From an uncultured Candidatus Planktophila sp. (GTDB taxonomy: Bacteria; Actinomycetota; Actinomycetes; Nanopelagicales; Nanopelagicaceae), in contig CALJUA010000065.1 in the NCBI GenBank assembly GCA_937975715.1, positions 9,785 through 73,784 of the forward strand: 64,000 nt of DNA, written 5' to 3'. A model generated the notes under the pieces. The model searched no databases. It was given only the letters and a program-made list of their open reading frames with translations, and was not told where the DNA came from. Positions 36,113-45,727 of this stretch are shown piece by piece (position 1 is the stretch's first letter; each line of letters opens with the position of its first letter). Position numbers and translations under genes: made by a program.

Positions 36113-36132
36113 TAGCGAGTGCCCGTCTTATT
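36099..36132. terminator. Terminator between convergent genes
   Basis: CGGGCACCCGCT and AGCGAGTGCCCG pair over 12 positions with one mismatch around AAT, followed by TCTTATT. The stem overlaps the stop codon of the glycine-rich gene and faces the DUF7455 gene, so it probably serves both strands. Confidence 0.82.
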
Positions 36133-36143
36133 AATTCCTTAAA

Positions 36144-36353
36144 TTACTTAGTTTCCACCAAGCGCTCAGTCTCGTCCTGAATCTTTACAGCGACCTGAGA
36201 TAGCTTCTCGGCGTACTCCTTGCCGTGGTGAGCGCAGAACATCAGCTCGCCTCCGGTGGCCAAGACGGCACGAACATAGGCCTGGGCACCGCAACGATCA
36301 CAGCGGTCTAGGGCATTGAGGGGTGTGGATTCGAGTAGTACTTGCTCGGTCAT
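36144..36353 (-). CDS. DUF7455 small zinc-ribbon-like protein
   Basis: A 69-residue protein with a CDRCGAQAYVRAVL motif and a second metal pair in MFCAHHGKEYAEKL, together giving Cys3/His-type zinc binding. It is conserved in actinobacteria next to the sigma factor and topoisomerase genes, as here. No function is established. GGAGAG lies just before the ATG. Confidence 0.88.
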   Translation of the reverse strand: MTEQVLLESTPLNALDRCDRCGAQAYVRAVLATGGELMFCAHHGKEYAEKLSQVAVKIQDETERLVETK

Positions 36354-36380
36354 CGCTCTCTCCGTTCGCTATATAAACAA

Positions 36381-36404
36381 TCAGAGGGTAGTGATTCCCT
36401 CTGA
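36381..36404. other. Perfect 8 bp inverted repeat in the DUF7455/parE divergent gap
   Basis: TCAGAGGG and CCCTCTGA are separated by 8 bp, 28 bp upstream of the DUF7455 start. It overlaps where the -35 region of that gene would lie (a TATATA -10-like box is at about 36371-36376), so it is a candidate operator. The rest of the 197 bp gap shows nothing clear. Confidence 0.4.
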
Positions 36405-36550
36405 CATTGGAACATCATGCCAGTTACTTTTATTCCCCGCGCGGTTAAATTGGGTTAATTTCCGATATTTGGAGTTCTCTATCACTATATGAGACACCTC
36501 ACGGCGCGCTTAACTGATTGCAAACGATTCGCTGGCTAATCTTTGCCACC

Positions 36551-38653
36551 GTGACTGCCAATGATGAGTTGAATTTCGACGCTCCTGTAACTGAAGCCGG
36601 GTCAAAAGATAGCTATACCGCAAAGGACCTCGCTGTCCTTGAGGGCCTTGATGCTGTCCGTAAGCGCCCAGGTATGTATATCGGTTCAACTGACTCACGC
36701 GGTCTTATGCACTGCCTCTGGGAGATCATCGATAACGCAGTAGATGAATCGCTCGCAGGTCACTGTAAGAAGATTGAGATCAACCTCGAAGCAGATGGCT
36801 CGGTTGAAGTGCACGATGATGGTCGCGGTATTCCAGTTGATAAGGAACCTAAGACAGGTCTCACTGGTGTTGAAGTTGTTATGACCAAGCTCCATGCAGG
36901 TGGAAAGTTCGGTGGCGGTTCATATGCAGCCTCAGGCGGTCTCCACGGTGTGGGTGCATCAGTTGTAAACGCACTTGCAGAGCGTCTTGATGTTGAGGTT
37001 GATCGCAACGGCAAGATTTATTGGATGTCATTTAAGCGCGGAACTCCTGGCGTCTTTGATGGCGATGGACCAAAGGCAGAGTTCACAGAGCAATCTGGTC
37101 TTCGAGTCATTGGAAAGATTTCATCGAAGGTAACTGGAACACGCGTTAAGTGGTGGTCAGATAAGCAGATCTTCCTTAAGGATGCATCGCTTGATATCGA
37201 AGATATCTACGCACGCGCACGTCAGACATCTTTCTTGGTTCCAGGTCTCTCTCTGACTGTTAACGATAACCGCACAAAAGAGAAGACAACTCAGACTTTC
37301 TATCACAAGGGCGGAATCTCTGAATACTGTGATTTCTTGCAGCCTGATCAGCCAGTAGGCGATGTCATTCGCATCTACGGAACTGGTCACTACCAGGAGA
37401 CTGTTCCAGTTCTTGATGACAAGGGACATATGGTCTCAACTGAGGTTGAGCGCGATATGGAAGTAGATATCGCGATGAAGTGGGGTGACGGATTCGATTC
37501 AACCATTCGTTCATTCGTTAACATCATTGCAACTCCCAAGGGTGGCACTCACCTTCAGGGCTTTGAGCGCGCAATCACCAAGTCATTTAACGAGGCTATG
37601 CGCAGCGCAGGTATCTTGAAGAAGAACGAAGCAGATGTCATCAAGGATGACGTCATGGAAGGCATTACAGCTGTTGTCACAGTGCGAATGTCAGAGCCTC
37701 AGTTCGAAGGTCAGACTAAGGAAGTTCTCGGAACAGCTGCTGCTACAAAGATAGTCAGTGCAGTCGTTGCCGACAAGCTGAAGGAATTCTTCGCAACAAC
37801 ACGTCGCATCGACAAGGCCAACGGCAAGTTGATCATGGAGAAGGTTGCTGGCGCATCACGTACACGTATTAGTGCGCGTACCCATAAAGACCTTCAGCGT
37901 CGTAAGAATGCGCTCGAATCTTCGGCGCTTCCAACAAAGCTTTCAGATTGCCGTTCAGAAGATGTCACTCGCACCGAACTCTTTATCGTTGAGGGCGACT
38001 CTGCGCTGGGCACTACAAAGGCAGCTCGCAACTCTGAGTTCCAGGCAATCTTGCCGATCCGCGGAAAGATCCTCAACGTTCAGAAGGCATCGCTTTCTCA
38101 GATGCTCGATGACAAGGAATGTGGATCGATCATTCAGGTGATCGGTGCAGGTTCAGGTAAGTCATTCGAACTCGACGATGCTCGCTATGGTCGCGTCATC
38201 TTGATGTCAGACGCTGACGTTGACGGCGCACACATTCGTTGCTTGCTTCTGACATTGATGTATCGCTACATGCGCCCATTGATTGATTCTGGTCGAGTCT
38301 TCGCAGCTATTCCACCATTGCACCGCATTGAGGTCATGGGTGGCGGTGGCAAGAAGGGCAATTACATCTACACATACTCAGATGATGAGATGAAGAAAGT
38401 CACGGCTGACCTTGCTAAAAATGGCAAGCGTTGGAAAGAACCTATTCAGCGTTACAAGGGCCTTGGCGAAATGGATGCAGATCAGCTCCGTGAGACCACA
38501 ATGGATCCAGATGTGCGCACACTTCGCCGCATTACTGTTACCGATGCAGCAGCAGCAGAGGCTATGTTTGAACTTCTCATGGGCTCAGATGTAGCTCCAC
38601 GTAAAGAATTCATCGCTAACGCTGAGATCGACCGCGATTCCATCGATGCATAA
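36551..38653 (+). CDS. parE: DNA topoisomerase IV / gyrase subunit B (ParE type)
   Basis: A 700-residue type IIA topoisomerase ATPase subunit. GHKL motifs: EIIDNAVDESLAG near residue 56, DDGRGIPVD near 88, and GGLHGVGASVVNAL near 130. The TOPRIM domain has EGDSALG near 480, PIRGKILNV near 505 and DADVDGAHI near 557. The GTG at 36551 (MTANDELNFD) is chosen; no ribosome site is visible, so it may be leaderless, and an upstream TTG at 36518 is possible. Location beside sigA and DUF7455 and with ParC nearby suggests the second (topo IV) pair of actinobacteria rather than gyrB. Confidence 0.93.
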   Translation: MTANDELNFDAPVTEAGSKDSYTAKDLAVLEGLDAVRKRPGMYIGSTDSRGLMHCLWEIIDNAVDESLAGHCKKIEINLEADGSVEVHDDGRGIPVDKEPKTGLTGVEVVMTKLHAGGKFGGGSYAASGGLHGVGASVVNALAERLDVEVDRNGKIYWMSFKRGTPGVFDGDGPKAEFTEQSGLRVIGKISSKVTGTRVKWWSDKQIFLKDASLDIEDIYARARQTSFLVPGLSLTVNDNRTKEKTTQTFYHKGGISEYCDFLQPDQPVGDVIRIYGTGHYQETVPVLDDKGHMVSTEVERDMEVDIAMKWGDGFDSTIRSFVNIIATPKGGTHLQGFERAITKSFNEAMRSAGILKKNEADVIKDDVMEGITAVVTVRMSEPQFEGQTKEVLGTAAATKIVSAVVADKLKEFFATTRRIDKANGKLIMEKVAGASRTRISARTHKDLQRRKNALESSALPTKLSDCRSEDVTRTELFIVEGDSALGTTKAARNSEFQAILPIRGKILNVQKASLSQMLDDKECGSIIQVIGAGSGKSFELDDARYGRVILMSDADVDGAHIRCLLLTLMYRYMRPLIDSGRVFAAIPPLHRIEVMGGGGKKGNYIYTYSDDEMKKVTADLAKNGKRWKEPIQRYKGLGEMDADQLRETTMDPDVRTLRRITVTDAAAAEAMFELLMGSDVAPRKEFIANAEIDRDSIDA

Positions 38654-38662
38654 GTCTTAACG

Positions 38663-38696
38663 AAAAAGCCCCGCCAATATCAGCGGGGCTTTTTTC
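38663..38696. terminator. Bidirectional terminator parE / ABC-F gene
   Basis: AAAAAGCCCCGC and GCGGGGCTTTTTT form a 12 bp stem with an 8 nt loop, flanked by A- and T-runs, between convergent genes. A clear intrinsic terminator on both strands. Confidence 0.95.
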
Positions 38697-38706
38697 TTGG
38701 AAAGAA

Positions 38707-40305
38707 TTAATCGATTGAGACGAGATCGAAGTACTCGTCCTTCCAGATGTCCTCATCACCATCTGGCAGCAAGATGACTCGTTCTGGCTTCAGTGCCTGA
38801 ACTGCGCCTTCATCGTGAGAGACCATGACGACTGAGCCTTGATATTCGCTGAGTGCTCCAAGGATCTCTTCTCGCGAAGCTGGGTCAAGGTTGTTAGTCG
38901 GCTCATCGAGCAGGAGCACATTGGCTCCAGAGACAACGATGGTTGCAAGGGCAAGGCGTGTGCGCTCTCCACCAGAGAGAACCTTGACCGGTTTATGAAC
39001 GTCGTCACCTGCAAAGAGGAATGAACCCAAGACATTGCGTGCCTCTGGCTCGCGAATATCCGCAGTCGCAGACATCATGTTTTCGAGAATGGTGCGTTCA
39101 AAATCAAGTGATTCGTGTTCCTGTGCGTAGTAGCCAATCTTTAAGCCATGACCATGTTCAACTTTTCCAGTATCGGATTCAAGTTCACCGGCCAGGATAC
39201 GAAGAAGCGTTGTCTTACCTGCACCGTTGAGACCGAGGATCACAACACGTGAGCCCTTATCAATCACACAAGAAACATCGGTAAAGATTTCAAGTGAGCC
39301 ATAGTTCTTAGAGAGCTCTTCACCTGAGAGGGGAGTCTTGCCACATGGCGCAGGCGTTGGAAAGCGAAGCTTTGCGACCTTGTCAGAGACGCGAACATCT
39401 TCCAGGGATGAACGGAGCTTCTCGGCGCGACGCAACATTCCTTGTGCTGCAGTTGCCTTTGATGCCTTTGCACGCATCTTCTCGCCCTGCTTCTGCAAAA
39501 TCTCTGCGCGCTTCTCGGCGTTAGCACGCTCTTTCTTGCGGCGATGTTCGTCGGCTTCGCGCTGAATGAGGTACTGCTTCCAGCCCATGTTGTAGACATC
39601 GATCACGTTTCGGTTTGCATCGATGTAGAAAACTTTATTGACGACGGTCTCGATCAGATTGACATCGTGAGAGATGATGACGAGGCCGCCTGCATAGTTG
39701 GTGAGGTATTGGCGCAACCAGATGATGGAATCTGCATCAAGGTGGTTAGTTGGCTCATCGAGTAGAAGAGTCTCTGCGCCAGAGAAAAGGATGCGTGCGA
39801 GTTCGATGCGACGGCGCTGACCACCTGAAAGCGTTGCAATTTCATTGTGGAAGACATCTTCTGAAACTCCGAGAGAAGAAGCGATTGCCTCTGCCTCTGA
39901 TGTTGCTGCATATCCACCTGCTGCATTGAATTCAGCATCTACGCGGGTGTAGCGTTCGAGAGCTTTTTCGAGTTCTTCGCCCTCAGTTGTTGAAAGTTCG
40001 AGTTCGACCGCTGTCATGCGCTTTGCAATTTCATCGAGACCGCGTGCAGACAAAATGCGATCTAGCGCGGTGCCTTGATCTTCACCAGTGCGAGGATCCT
40101 GGGGGAGATAGCCAATCTTTCCTGTGCGCTGAACGCCACCACCTGCAGGCAGAGTCTCACCGGCAAGTACTTTCGCAAGAGTTGATTTACCTGCACCGTT
40201 GCGGCCAACAAATCCGACTCGGTCACCGCTATTGACGCGGATGTTGACGCCACTGACGAGAAGGCGGGCACCAGCGCGGAGTTCGAGTGCAGAGGTAGAA
40301 ATCAC
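38707..40305 (-). CDS. ABC-F family ATPase
   Basis: A 532-residue protein with two ABC domains and no membrane segments. Walker A motifs GRNGAGKST (near residue 35) and GLNGAGKTT (near 355), signatures LSGGQRRRIELARIL and LSGGERTRLALATI, and Walker B motifs ending LLLDEPTNHLD and LLLDEPTNNLD. A charged helical linker (about 250-320, READEHRRKKERANAEKR) separates them. ABC-F proteins bind the ribosomal E-site and act in translation or antibiotic tolerance; which role applies here cannot be told. It ends 9 bp after the parC-like gene on the same strand. Confidence 0.92.
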   Translation of the reverse strand: MISTSALELRAGARLLVSGVNIRVNSGDRVGFVGRNGAGKSTLAKVLAGETLPAGGGVQRTGKIGYLPQDPRTGEDQGTALDRILSARGLDEIAKRMTAVELELSTTEGEELEKALERYTRVDAEFNAAGGYAATSEAEAIASSLGVSEDVFHNEIATLSGGQRRRIELARILFSGAETLLLDEPTNHLDADSIIWLRQYLTNYAGGLVIISHDVNLIETVVNKVFYIDANRNVIDVYNMGWKQYLIQREADEHRRKKERANAEKRAEILQKQGEKMRAKASKATAAQGMLRRAEKLRSSLEDVRVSDKVAKLRFPTPAPCGKTPLSGEELSKNYGSLEIFTDVSCVIDKGSRVVILGLNGAGKTTLLRILAGELESDTGKVEHGHGLKIGYYAQEHESLDFERTILENMMSATADIREPEARNVLGSFLFAGDDVHKPVKVLSGGERTRLALATIVVSGANVLLLDEPTNNLDPASREEILGALSEYQGSVVMVSHDEGAVQALKPERVILLPDGDEDIWKDEYFDLVSID

Positions 40306-40314
40306 TGGTGCAGT

Positions 40315-41844
40315 TTACGCACTTGCAAGACGAGTGCGACGCGGTACCGCGTACGCCTTCGATACTGCACTAAGTTCATCAGAAACCTGCTTGCGCATCG
40401 CTTCTTCAGACTTCAAAAGTGTGGTCAAAGCAGCGATTGTTGCCTTGAGTTCCTTAGATTCTGTCTCAAGTTCGAGCTTGCTCATCTTTGTCAGACGGCG
40501 AAGTGGCATATCGAGAATGTAAGTAGCCTGCTCTTCATTGAGCTTAAAGCCCTTGATGAGCGCTTCCTTTGCAGCAGATGCATCATCTGAGCCACGAATG
40601 ATCTTGATGACCTTATCAATATCGATAATTGCCTTGAGAAGACCATCGACCAATGAGAGACGATCTTCAGCCTTTGCTTTGCGGAATTCAGAGCGACGAC
40701 GAACAACTTCGATGCGGTGATCGATAAAGACCTGAAGAAGTTCCTTAAGACCAAGTGTCTGTGGGCGACCCTTGACGAGTGCCACAGCGTTGATTGCAAA
40801 GCCATCTTCCATTGGAGTGAGCTTGTACAACTGCTCGAGAACAGCTTCTGGCTCGAAACCATTCTTCAGCTCGATAACAACGTTGGTGCCTGTTTGACCA
40901 TCTGTGAGGTCGACGATGTCAGAGATTCCTTGAATCTTCTTCGCCTTTGCAAGATCTGCAATGCGCTCGACAACTTTTTCAGGACCGATATTAAATGGAA
41001 GCTCTTTGATGACGATTCCCATCTTGCGAGAAGTCACCTTGCTGATTTCAACAGTTGCACGGACTTTAAATGAGCCCTTACCTGTTGCATACGCTTCACG
41101 AATTCCCTCAGCGCCAACGAGCTCGCCACCTGTTGGGAAATCTGGACCCGGAACATGCTTCATCAATTGATTGAGCGTTGCCTTTGGGTTATCAATTAAG
41201 AACTTTGTCGCAGCGATAACTTCACCCAAGTTGTGGGGAGCCATATTTGTTGCCATACCGACAGCGATACCTGATGAGCCATTAACGAGAAGATTGGGGA
41301 ATGCAGCAGGAAGAACGAGTGGCTCTTGCAACTGACCGTCATAGTTGGGACCGAAGTCGACTGTGTTCTCATCGGATTCTGCAACCATCGTCACTGCAGC
41401 AGCTGCAAGGCGCGCCTCTGTGTAACGCATCGCAGCAGGACCTGCATCAAGAGAACCAAAGTTTCCGTGTCCATCAATCAATGGAAGCTGCATTGAGAAT
41501 GATTGAGCCATACGAACGAGCGCGTCATAAATTGCGCTATCGCCGTGCGGGTGCAACTTACCCATTACTTCACCGACCACGCGAGCAGACTTCACGTGTC
41601 CGCGATCTGGGCGAAGACCCATATCTGCCATCTGGTGAAGGATGCGGCGGTGAACAGGCTTTAAACCATCGCGTGCATCAGGAAGTGCGCGTGAGTAGAT
41701 AACTGAGTACGCATATTCAAGGAATGACTCTGACATCTCTGATGAGACATCAATATCGACAATCTTGCCTGGGAATTCTCCAGGCTTTGGTCCTGTCGCT
41801 TTTGCCTTTGCTCCTTTAGCTGGAGCGGCCTTCTTCGTTGCCAT
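40315..41844 (-). CDS. parC: Type IIA topoisomerase subunit A (ParC/GyrA) lacking the C-terminal domain
   Basis: A 509-residue breakage-reunion subunit. A basic N-terminal tail precedes the quinolone region (HPHGDSAIYDALVRM near residue 98), the catalytic Tyr is Y141 (AAMRYTEAR), the tower domain follows, and the coiled-coil C-gate ends the protein (SKLELETESKELKATIAALT). The beta-pinwheel C-terminal domain (about 300 residues in GyrA, with the GyrA box) is wholly absent; the stop is followed within 9 bp by the next gene. The ATG at 41844 (MATKKAAPAK) is chosen over the open frame to 41919. Partner is the ParE encoded at 36551. Confidence 0.9.
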   Translation of the reverse strand: MATKKAAPAKGAKAKATGPKPGEFPGKIVDIDVSSEMSESFLEYAYSVIYSRALPDARDGLKPVHRRILHQMADMGLRPDRGHVKSARVVGEVMGKLHPHGDSAIYDALVRMAQSFSMQLPLIDGHGNFGSLDAGPAAMRYTEARLAAAAVTMVAESDENTVDFGPNYDGQLQEPLVLPAAFPNLLVNGSSGIAVGMATNMAPHNLGEVIAATKFLIDNPKATLNQLMKHVPGPDFPTGGELVGAEGIREAYATGKGSFKVRATVEISKVTSRKMGIVIKELPFNIGPEKVVERIADLAKAKKIQGISDIVDLTDGQTGTNVVIELKNGFEPEAVLEQLYKLTPMEDGFAINAVALVKGRPQTLGLKELLQVFIDHRIEVVRRRSEFRKAKAEDRLSLVDGLLKAIIDIDKVIKIIRGSDDASAAKEALIKGFKLNEEQATYILDMPLRRLTKMSKLELETESKELKATIAALTTLLKSEEAMRKQVSDELSAVSKAYAVPRRTRLASA

Positions 41845-41870
41845 GGCGCGTATTCTGCCGTGCGAATTGG

Positions 41871-42776
41871 TTAAATGACGGTACCTACACGCGGACGGGC
41901 GCCGACGATTGCAACACATCGGGCAGCGACCTTTGCTCCGGCCTCAAGACCGTGCTGCATATTCTTTGTGGTGGCGTAATGAGCGATAAAACCAGCAGCA
42001 AATGAATCTCCGGCACCTGTGGTGTCGACAACATCTGCTGAGAGCGCAGGAACTGTGACCAGAATCGATCCTCGAGTCTTACCAATTGCCCCAAGAGATC
42101 CTCGTTTGATGACAACTGTTTCACAATCGTCGAGCAGAAGCTCAAGAGCTTTCTCTGGATTAGTTTCTCCGGTGAGATAAATCGCCTCTTCTTCATTGAG
42201 CAAGATGACATCCATCAACCTAATCCATGACTTCACTTCTTCAAGTGGAACTTCCATCATGCCGCCTACAGATGCTGGATCAAAGTAGAGAGGCAGACCG
42301 GTTTCTTTTATCTTCGCAATCATCTGGATTACGCCAGGGCGGGAGAGTGGATCGAGTGGTGAATAGCCAGAGAGATAGACAGCGTTGTATTCGTCGAGTT
42401 CTGGCAAGTCACCAATATGAAGTCCAGAGTTTGCACCATTATCGGGAAACATTGTGCGCTCGCCGGTGGGATCTACCAAGACGACAACTACTCCAGAAGA
42501 GCCTTTATCGACCATAAGATTGTTGTGGCGTACACCTAGAGCATCGAATTCGCTCATGAGCGCAGAGCCTGCTGCGTCATCGCCGACATGTCCCACAATT
42601 GTTGCGCGGGCATCTGTGCGAGTTAGCCATGAGGCAACGTTTCCTGCAGCTCCGCCACCGTGGGTGGAGATTTTCGAAGGTGTATCGCTGCCGTAATTAA
42701 TTTTATCGGGCATGACTGCAATCTTGGTGATGACATCGAGCATCACATCACCGATACAGAGCACGCGCGCAGTCAT
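41871..42776 (-). CDS. psuK: PfkB-family sugar kinase, probable pseudouridine kinase
   Basis: A 301-residue ribokinase-family enzyme. The N-terminal GGGAAGNVASWL (near residue 39) and the C-terminal anion hole/catalytic DTTGAGDSFAAGF (near 255, base Asp) are complete. The stop-to-start gap to it from the pseudouridine-phosphate glycosidase gene is 2 bp, so it is assigned as pseudouridine kinase by context; another nucleoside or sugar is possible. Confidence 0.82.
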   Translation of the reverse strand: MTARVLCIGDVMLDVITKIAVMPDKINYGSDTPSKISTHGGGAAGNVASWLTRTDARATIVGHVGDDAAGSALMSEFDALGVRHNNLMVDKGSSGVVVVLVDPTGERTMFPDNGANSGLHIGDLPELDEYNAVYLSGYSPLDPLSRPGVIQMIAKIKETGLPLYFDPASVGGMMEVPLEEVKSWIRLMDVILLNEEEAIYLTGETNPEKALELLLDDCETVVIKRGSLGAIGKTRGSILVTVPALSADVVDTTGAGDSFAAGFIAHYATTKNMQHGLEAGAKVAARCVAIVGARPRVGTVI

Positions 42777-42778
42777 GG

Positions 42779-43687
42779 TTATCGCTTCTGTGACGCTACA
42801 GCGATTTCAGCTGCAAGTGCTGAGTTCGATTTAATGATGTCGATATTGACCTTGAGGGATTCACCTTCGGATGCAGTGTGGAAGTGCTCGAGCAAGAATG
42901 GTGTGACGTACTTGCCAAGAATGCCAGCCTTCTCGGCACCTTCAAGTCCGCTCTTGAGAATCGCATCATGACGAGCGCGATCCATCTCTTTCTCAACAGG
43001 ATTTGCTACAACGAGTCCATTATTTGTCTTCAGTGCAACGCGCTGAGCTATTACAGCCGCGATTTCTTCTGCGCTATTGACCTGGTGCTCGATAGTAAAA
43101 CCAGAGTCGGTCAGATAGAAGCCGGGGAAACGGGTTGTTTTAAAACCTACGACACCTATAGCCAAAGTTTCTAGACGTTCAAGGGTCGCAGCAACATCGA
43201 GAATTGATTTGACTCCAGCACACACGATGGTGATATCCAATTGTGAGAGAGCTGTTAAATCTGCGGATTCGTCGAAAGTCTCATTGGCACCACGGTGGAC
43301 TCCACCGAGACCGCCAGTTGCAAAGATATGAATGCCTGCAAGAACAGCGAGGTGTGCCGTTGCTGCAACTGTAGTTGCTGCAGACTTTCCGGAGGCGGCA
43401 ATGATTGCGAGGTCACGGCTAGAAGCCTTTGCGATGTCATCGCGGTTTGCGATATCAACGAGCTGATCATCTGTGAGGCCGATATGCACAACGCCATCGA
43501 GGATTGCGATAGTTGCAGGGACTGCACCGCGCGAGCGGACAATCTCTTCGACTTCGCGCGCAACAGTTAAGTTAGATGGACGCGGCAATCCGTGGCTGAT
43601 GATCGTAGATTCAAGCGCAACGATTGGCTTGCCGCTCTTGAGTGCTTCTGCGACCTCGGGTGATGTGTGGAAATGTAACTGTGACAT
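42779..43687 (-). CDS. psuG: Pseudouridine-5'-phosphate glycosidase
   Basis: A 302-residue Mn-dependent C-glycosidase splitting pseudouridine 5'-phosphate to uracil and ribose 5-phosphate. Conserved blocks: VALESTIISHGLPRPSN near residue 22, FATGGLGGVHRGA near 128, CAGVKSILD near 158, and ANPVEKEMD near 250. The ATG at 43687 (MSQLHFH) is chosen; the frame extends to 43726 but would overlap the divergent gene. With psuK it lets the cell reuse pseudouridine from RNA turnover. Confidence 0.93.
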   Translation of the reverse strand: MSQLHFHTSPEVAEALKSGKPIVALESTIISHGLPRPSNLTVAREVEEIVRSRGAVPATIAILDGVVHIGLTDDQLVDIANRDDIAKASSRDLAIIAASGKSAATTVAATAHLAVLAGIHIFATGGLGGVHRGANETFDESADLTALSQLDITIVCAGVKSILDVAATLERLETLAIGVVGFKTTRFPGFYLTDSGFTIEHQVNSAEEIAAVIAQRVALKTNNGLVVANPVEKEMDRARHDAILKSGLEGAEKAGILGKYVTPFLLEHFHTASEGESLKVNIDIIKSNSALAAEIAVASQKR

Positions 43688-43708
43688 GAGCAGAACAATA
43701 CTCGTGGG

Positions 43709-44824
43709 ATGATTGACTCCGTGCACCTATCGCAAATCATGCCTTCCATCATGGCGGGGTTGCGCGTTGCAGATACCCAGGATTTTGCCGGATGTGGCGA
43801 AAGTCCTACCGGTCGCGAACTCCTCTTCCTTATCGACGGCTTCGGTGCGGATCTTTTAGCAAAGTTTTCAGAGCACGCGCCCGCAATTTCATCGATGGTG
43901 CAATCGCATCTCGTCCAAACTTCATTTCCATCAACCACATCAACAAGCCTTGCAACGCTGACGACAGGTGCAATGCCTGGTGCTCACGGAATGATGGGTT
44001 ACACAGTTCGCGTACCACGAAGCAGTGGTCGAGTTCTTAATTCATTGAAGTGGGATGAGCGAGTAGATCCTGAAATTTGGCAACCAGTACCAACACTCTT
44101 TCAACGTGCTGCAGCAGCCGGTGTCGTCGTTACCCATGTTGCCGCCAAGCGCTATGAAGATACCGGCTTTACTCGTGCAGTCTTTCGCGGCGCGCACTAT
44201 CGCGGTGCGAACATCACCAGCGATTTAGTGGGAGAGACAGTTGCTGCACTTCAGAAGTCGCCCGCCTTTGTCTATCTTTACGTCAACGATCTTGATTCTG
44301 CCGGACACTCTGATGGAGTCGGCTCAGATAAATGGTTAGCGGCACTTTCCAGTATCGATGCCATGGTTGCTCAACTTCTTGAGAAGTTGCCCACAGGCAC
44401 ACGTCTATGGATTACCGCCGATCACGGCATGATCAATGTTGAAGAGAAGATTGTGATGGGTCTGGAAAACAATCTCCTCGAAGGAATCGCCACCGTTGCT
44501 GGTGAACCACGTGCCCGTCATCTCTACCTTCCTCAAGATGCAGATTTGGCACCGCGTGCTGATGTCATTTCTCGATGGGAAGAATCGCTCGGCGAAAAGG
44601 TGAAGATGTTTACTCGCGAGAGCGCCATTGAAGCCGGGTTATTCGGTAGCGAGGTGTCGATGGATGCATCAGAGCGCATCGGTGATGTCATCGCAATCGC
44701 TCAAGAAAACTTAGTTTTGCTCGACCCAGAGCGCGCAGATAAGGAAGGCGCAATGGTTGGCCATCATGGCGGAGATAGCGCTACAGAATCAACAGTGCCA
44801 CTGCTTGCTGCGACTAAGAATTAG
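43709..44824 (+). CDS. Alkaline phosphatase / nucleotide pyrophosphatase family protein
   Basis: A 371-residue metal-dependent phosphodiesterase/phosphatase fold. Features: FLIDGFGADLL near residue 42 (first Asp ligand), the nucleophile Thr in TSFPSTTSTSLATL near 72, NDLDSAGHSDG near 193, TADHGMINV near 231, and a late GHHGG ligand. No signal peptide is seen, so a cytoplasmic location is likely. It is divergent from psuG by 21 bp, suggesting a shared promoter region. The substrate is not predictable. Confidence 0.85.
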   Translation: MIDSVHLSQIMPSIMAGLRVADTQDFAGCGESPTGRELLFLIDGFGADLLAKFSEHAPAISSMVQSHLVQTSFPSTTSTSLATLTTGAMPGAHGMMGYTVRVPRSSGRVLNSLKWDERVDPEIWQPVPTLFQRAAAAGVVVTHVAAKRYEDTGFTRAVFRGAHYRGANITSDLVGETVAALQKSPAFVYLYVNDLDSAGHSDGVGSDKWLAALSSIDAMVAQLLEKLPTGTRLWITADHGMINVEEKIVMGLENNLLEGIATVAGEPRARHLYLPQDADLAPRADVISRWEESLGEKVKMFTRESAIEAGLFGSEVSMDASERIGDVIAIAQENLVLLDPERADKEGAMVGHHGGDSATESTVPLLAATKN

Positions 44825-45687
44825 TTATTGTCGTAATCTTCTTCAGACTCTGGCGCATCTGCCAACGGTGCCTTTGAACCAAACATGATTTCATCCCATG
44901 AAGGAATCTTTGCGCGAGCTACAACGCCATCCTCTGAATCAGCAGCAGTTGGTGTATCGCGAATAGCAACAAGACGTGGAGTCTCAGGCTTATCTTCTTC
45001 AACAACAACAGGTGAGAAGAGTGAACTTGCACCAGGAAGCTCGACAGGTGCAACTGGCTCGACTCGTGACGGGTGAGTTGGTTCAGAGTTGATAAAACCT
45101 GGCTCGATGACGCGAGCAGGCGCTTCCTCGCCGATCAACCATGCACCGTTGTCATCTGTGGGATTGATGGTGCGACGTGAGGTATCAAAGTTCCAGGTAG
45201 CGATTCCGTTGCCATCTCGGTTGGGATAGTGCAACTCAATATGCCACGTTGCATCAGGAAGACGCCAGGTATTCCATGAGAGATCATCTGCATCAACGCC
45301 GCGTGGTACGAGCTTGTTGATGACAGCTTCAAGAAATGAAATATCTAGTCGAGTTGAATCTTTGCGAAGTGAGGCAGAGCGTGCCTGAGAAAGAATGTAT
45401 TCACGCTCTTGCAAGATCGGACCAGAAAAGCGTGCCACCTTGTCGACGGTTGTATTGCCTTCACGTGCGATGACCTCAGGAGCATCACCTGCACGAAGGC
45501 GTCGCTGAATCTCTTTCACGCTGATTGTTTGATCAGCATCGTCTGAGGGAACTGCGCTTAAACGAGGTTGATTGACTGTTGCGCGGAGAGTGTCGCTGAT
45601 ACGGAGAGAAAATTCGGTGCCATCGTTATCAACCAATGTCAGATGGGTGCCTTCATTGTTCTTGCCATGTAAACGGAGCTCACTCAT
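44821..45687 (-). CDS. sepH: Septation protein SepH
   Basis: A 288-residue actinobacterial FtsZ regulator (DUF3071). The N-terminal domain holds a helix-turn-helix-like FtsZ-binding region (SVKEIQRRLRAGDAPEVIAR near residue 56) after a beta stretch (MSELRLHGKNNEGTHLTLVD). An intrinsically disordered Pro/Glu-rich C-terminal half (about 195-288) follows. It promotes FtsZ assembly in Streptomyces and mycobacteria. It overlaps the upstream convergent phosphatase gene by 4 bp and is divergent from the next gene. Confidence 0.93.
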   Translation of the reverse strand: MSELRLHGKNNEGTHLTLVDNDGTEFSLRISDTLRATVNQPRLSAVPSDDADQTISVKEIQRRLRAGDAPEVIAREGNTTVDKVARFSGPILQEREYILSQARSASLRKDSTRLDISFLEAVINKLVPRGVDADDLSWNTWRLPDATWHIELHYPNRDGNGIATWNFDTSRRTINPTDDNGAWLIGEEAPARVIEPGFINSEPTHPSRVEPVAPVELPGASSLFSPVVVEEDKPETPRLVAIRDTPTAADSEDGVVARAKIPSWDEIMFGSKAPLADAPESEEDYDNN

Positions 45688-45727
45688 GGGGGTGAGAATA
45701 ACTGATGAGGGGCGTAGAATCGCGGCT

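Noticed and set aside
40315..41844. The short ParC as a pseudogene
   Set aside because: All catalytic residues and the C-gate are intact, the frame is uninterrupted, and the next gene follows directly, so a functional shortened protein is more likely.
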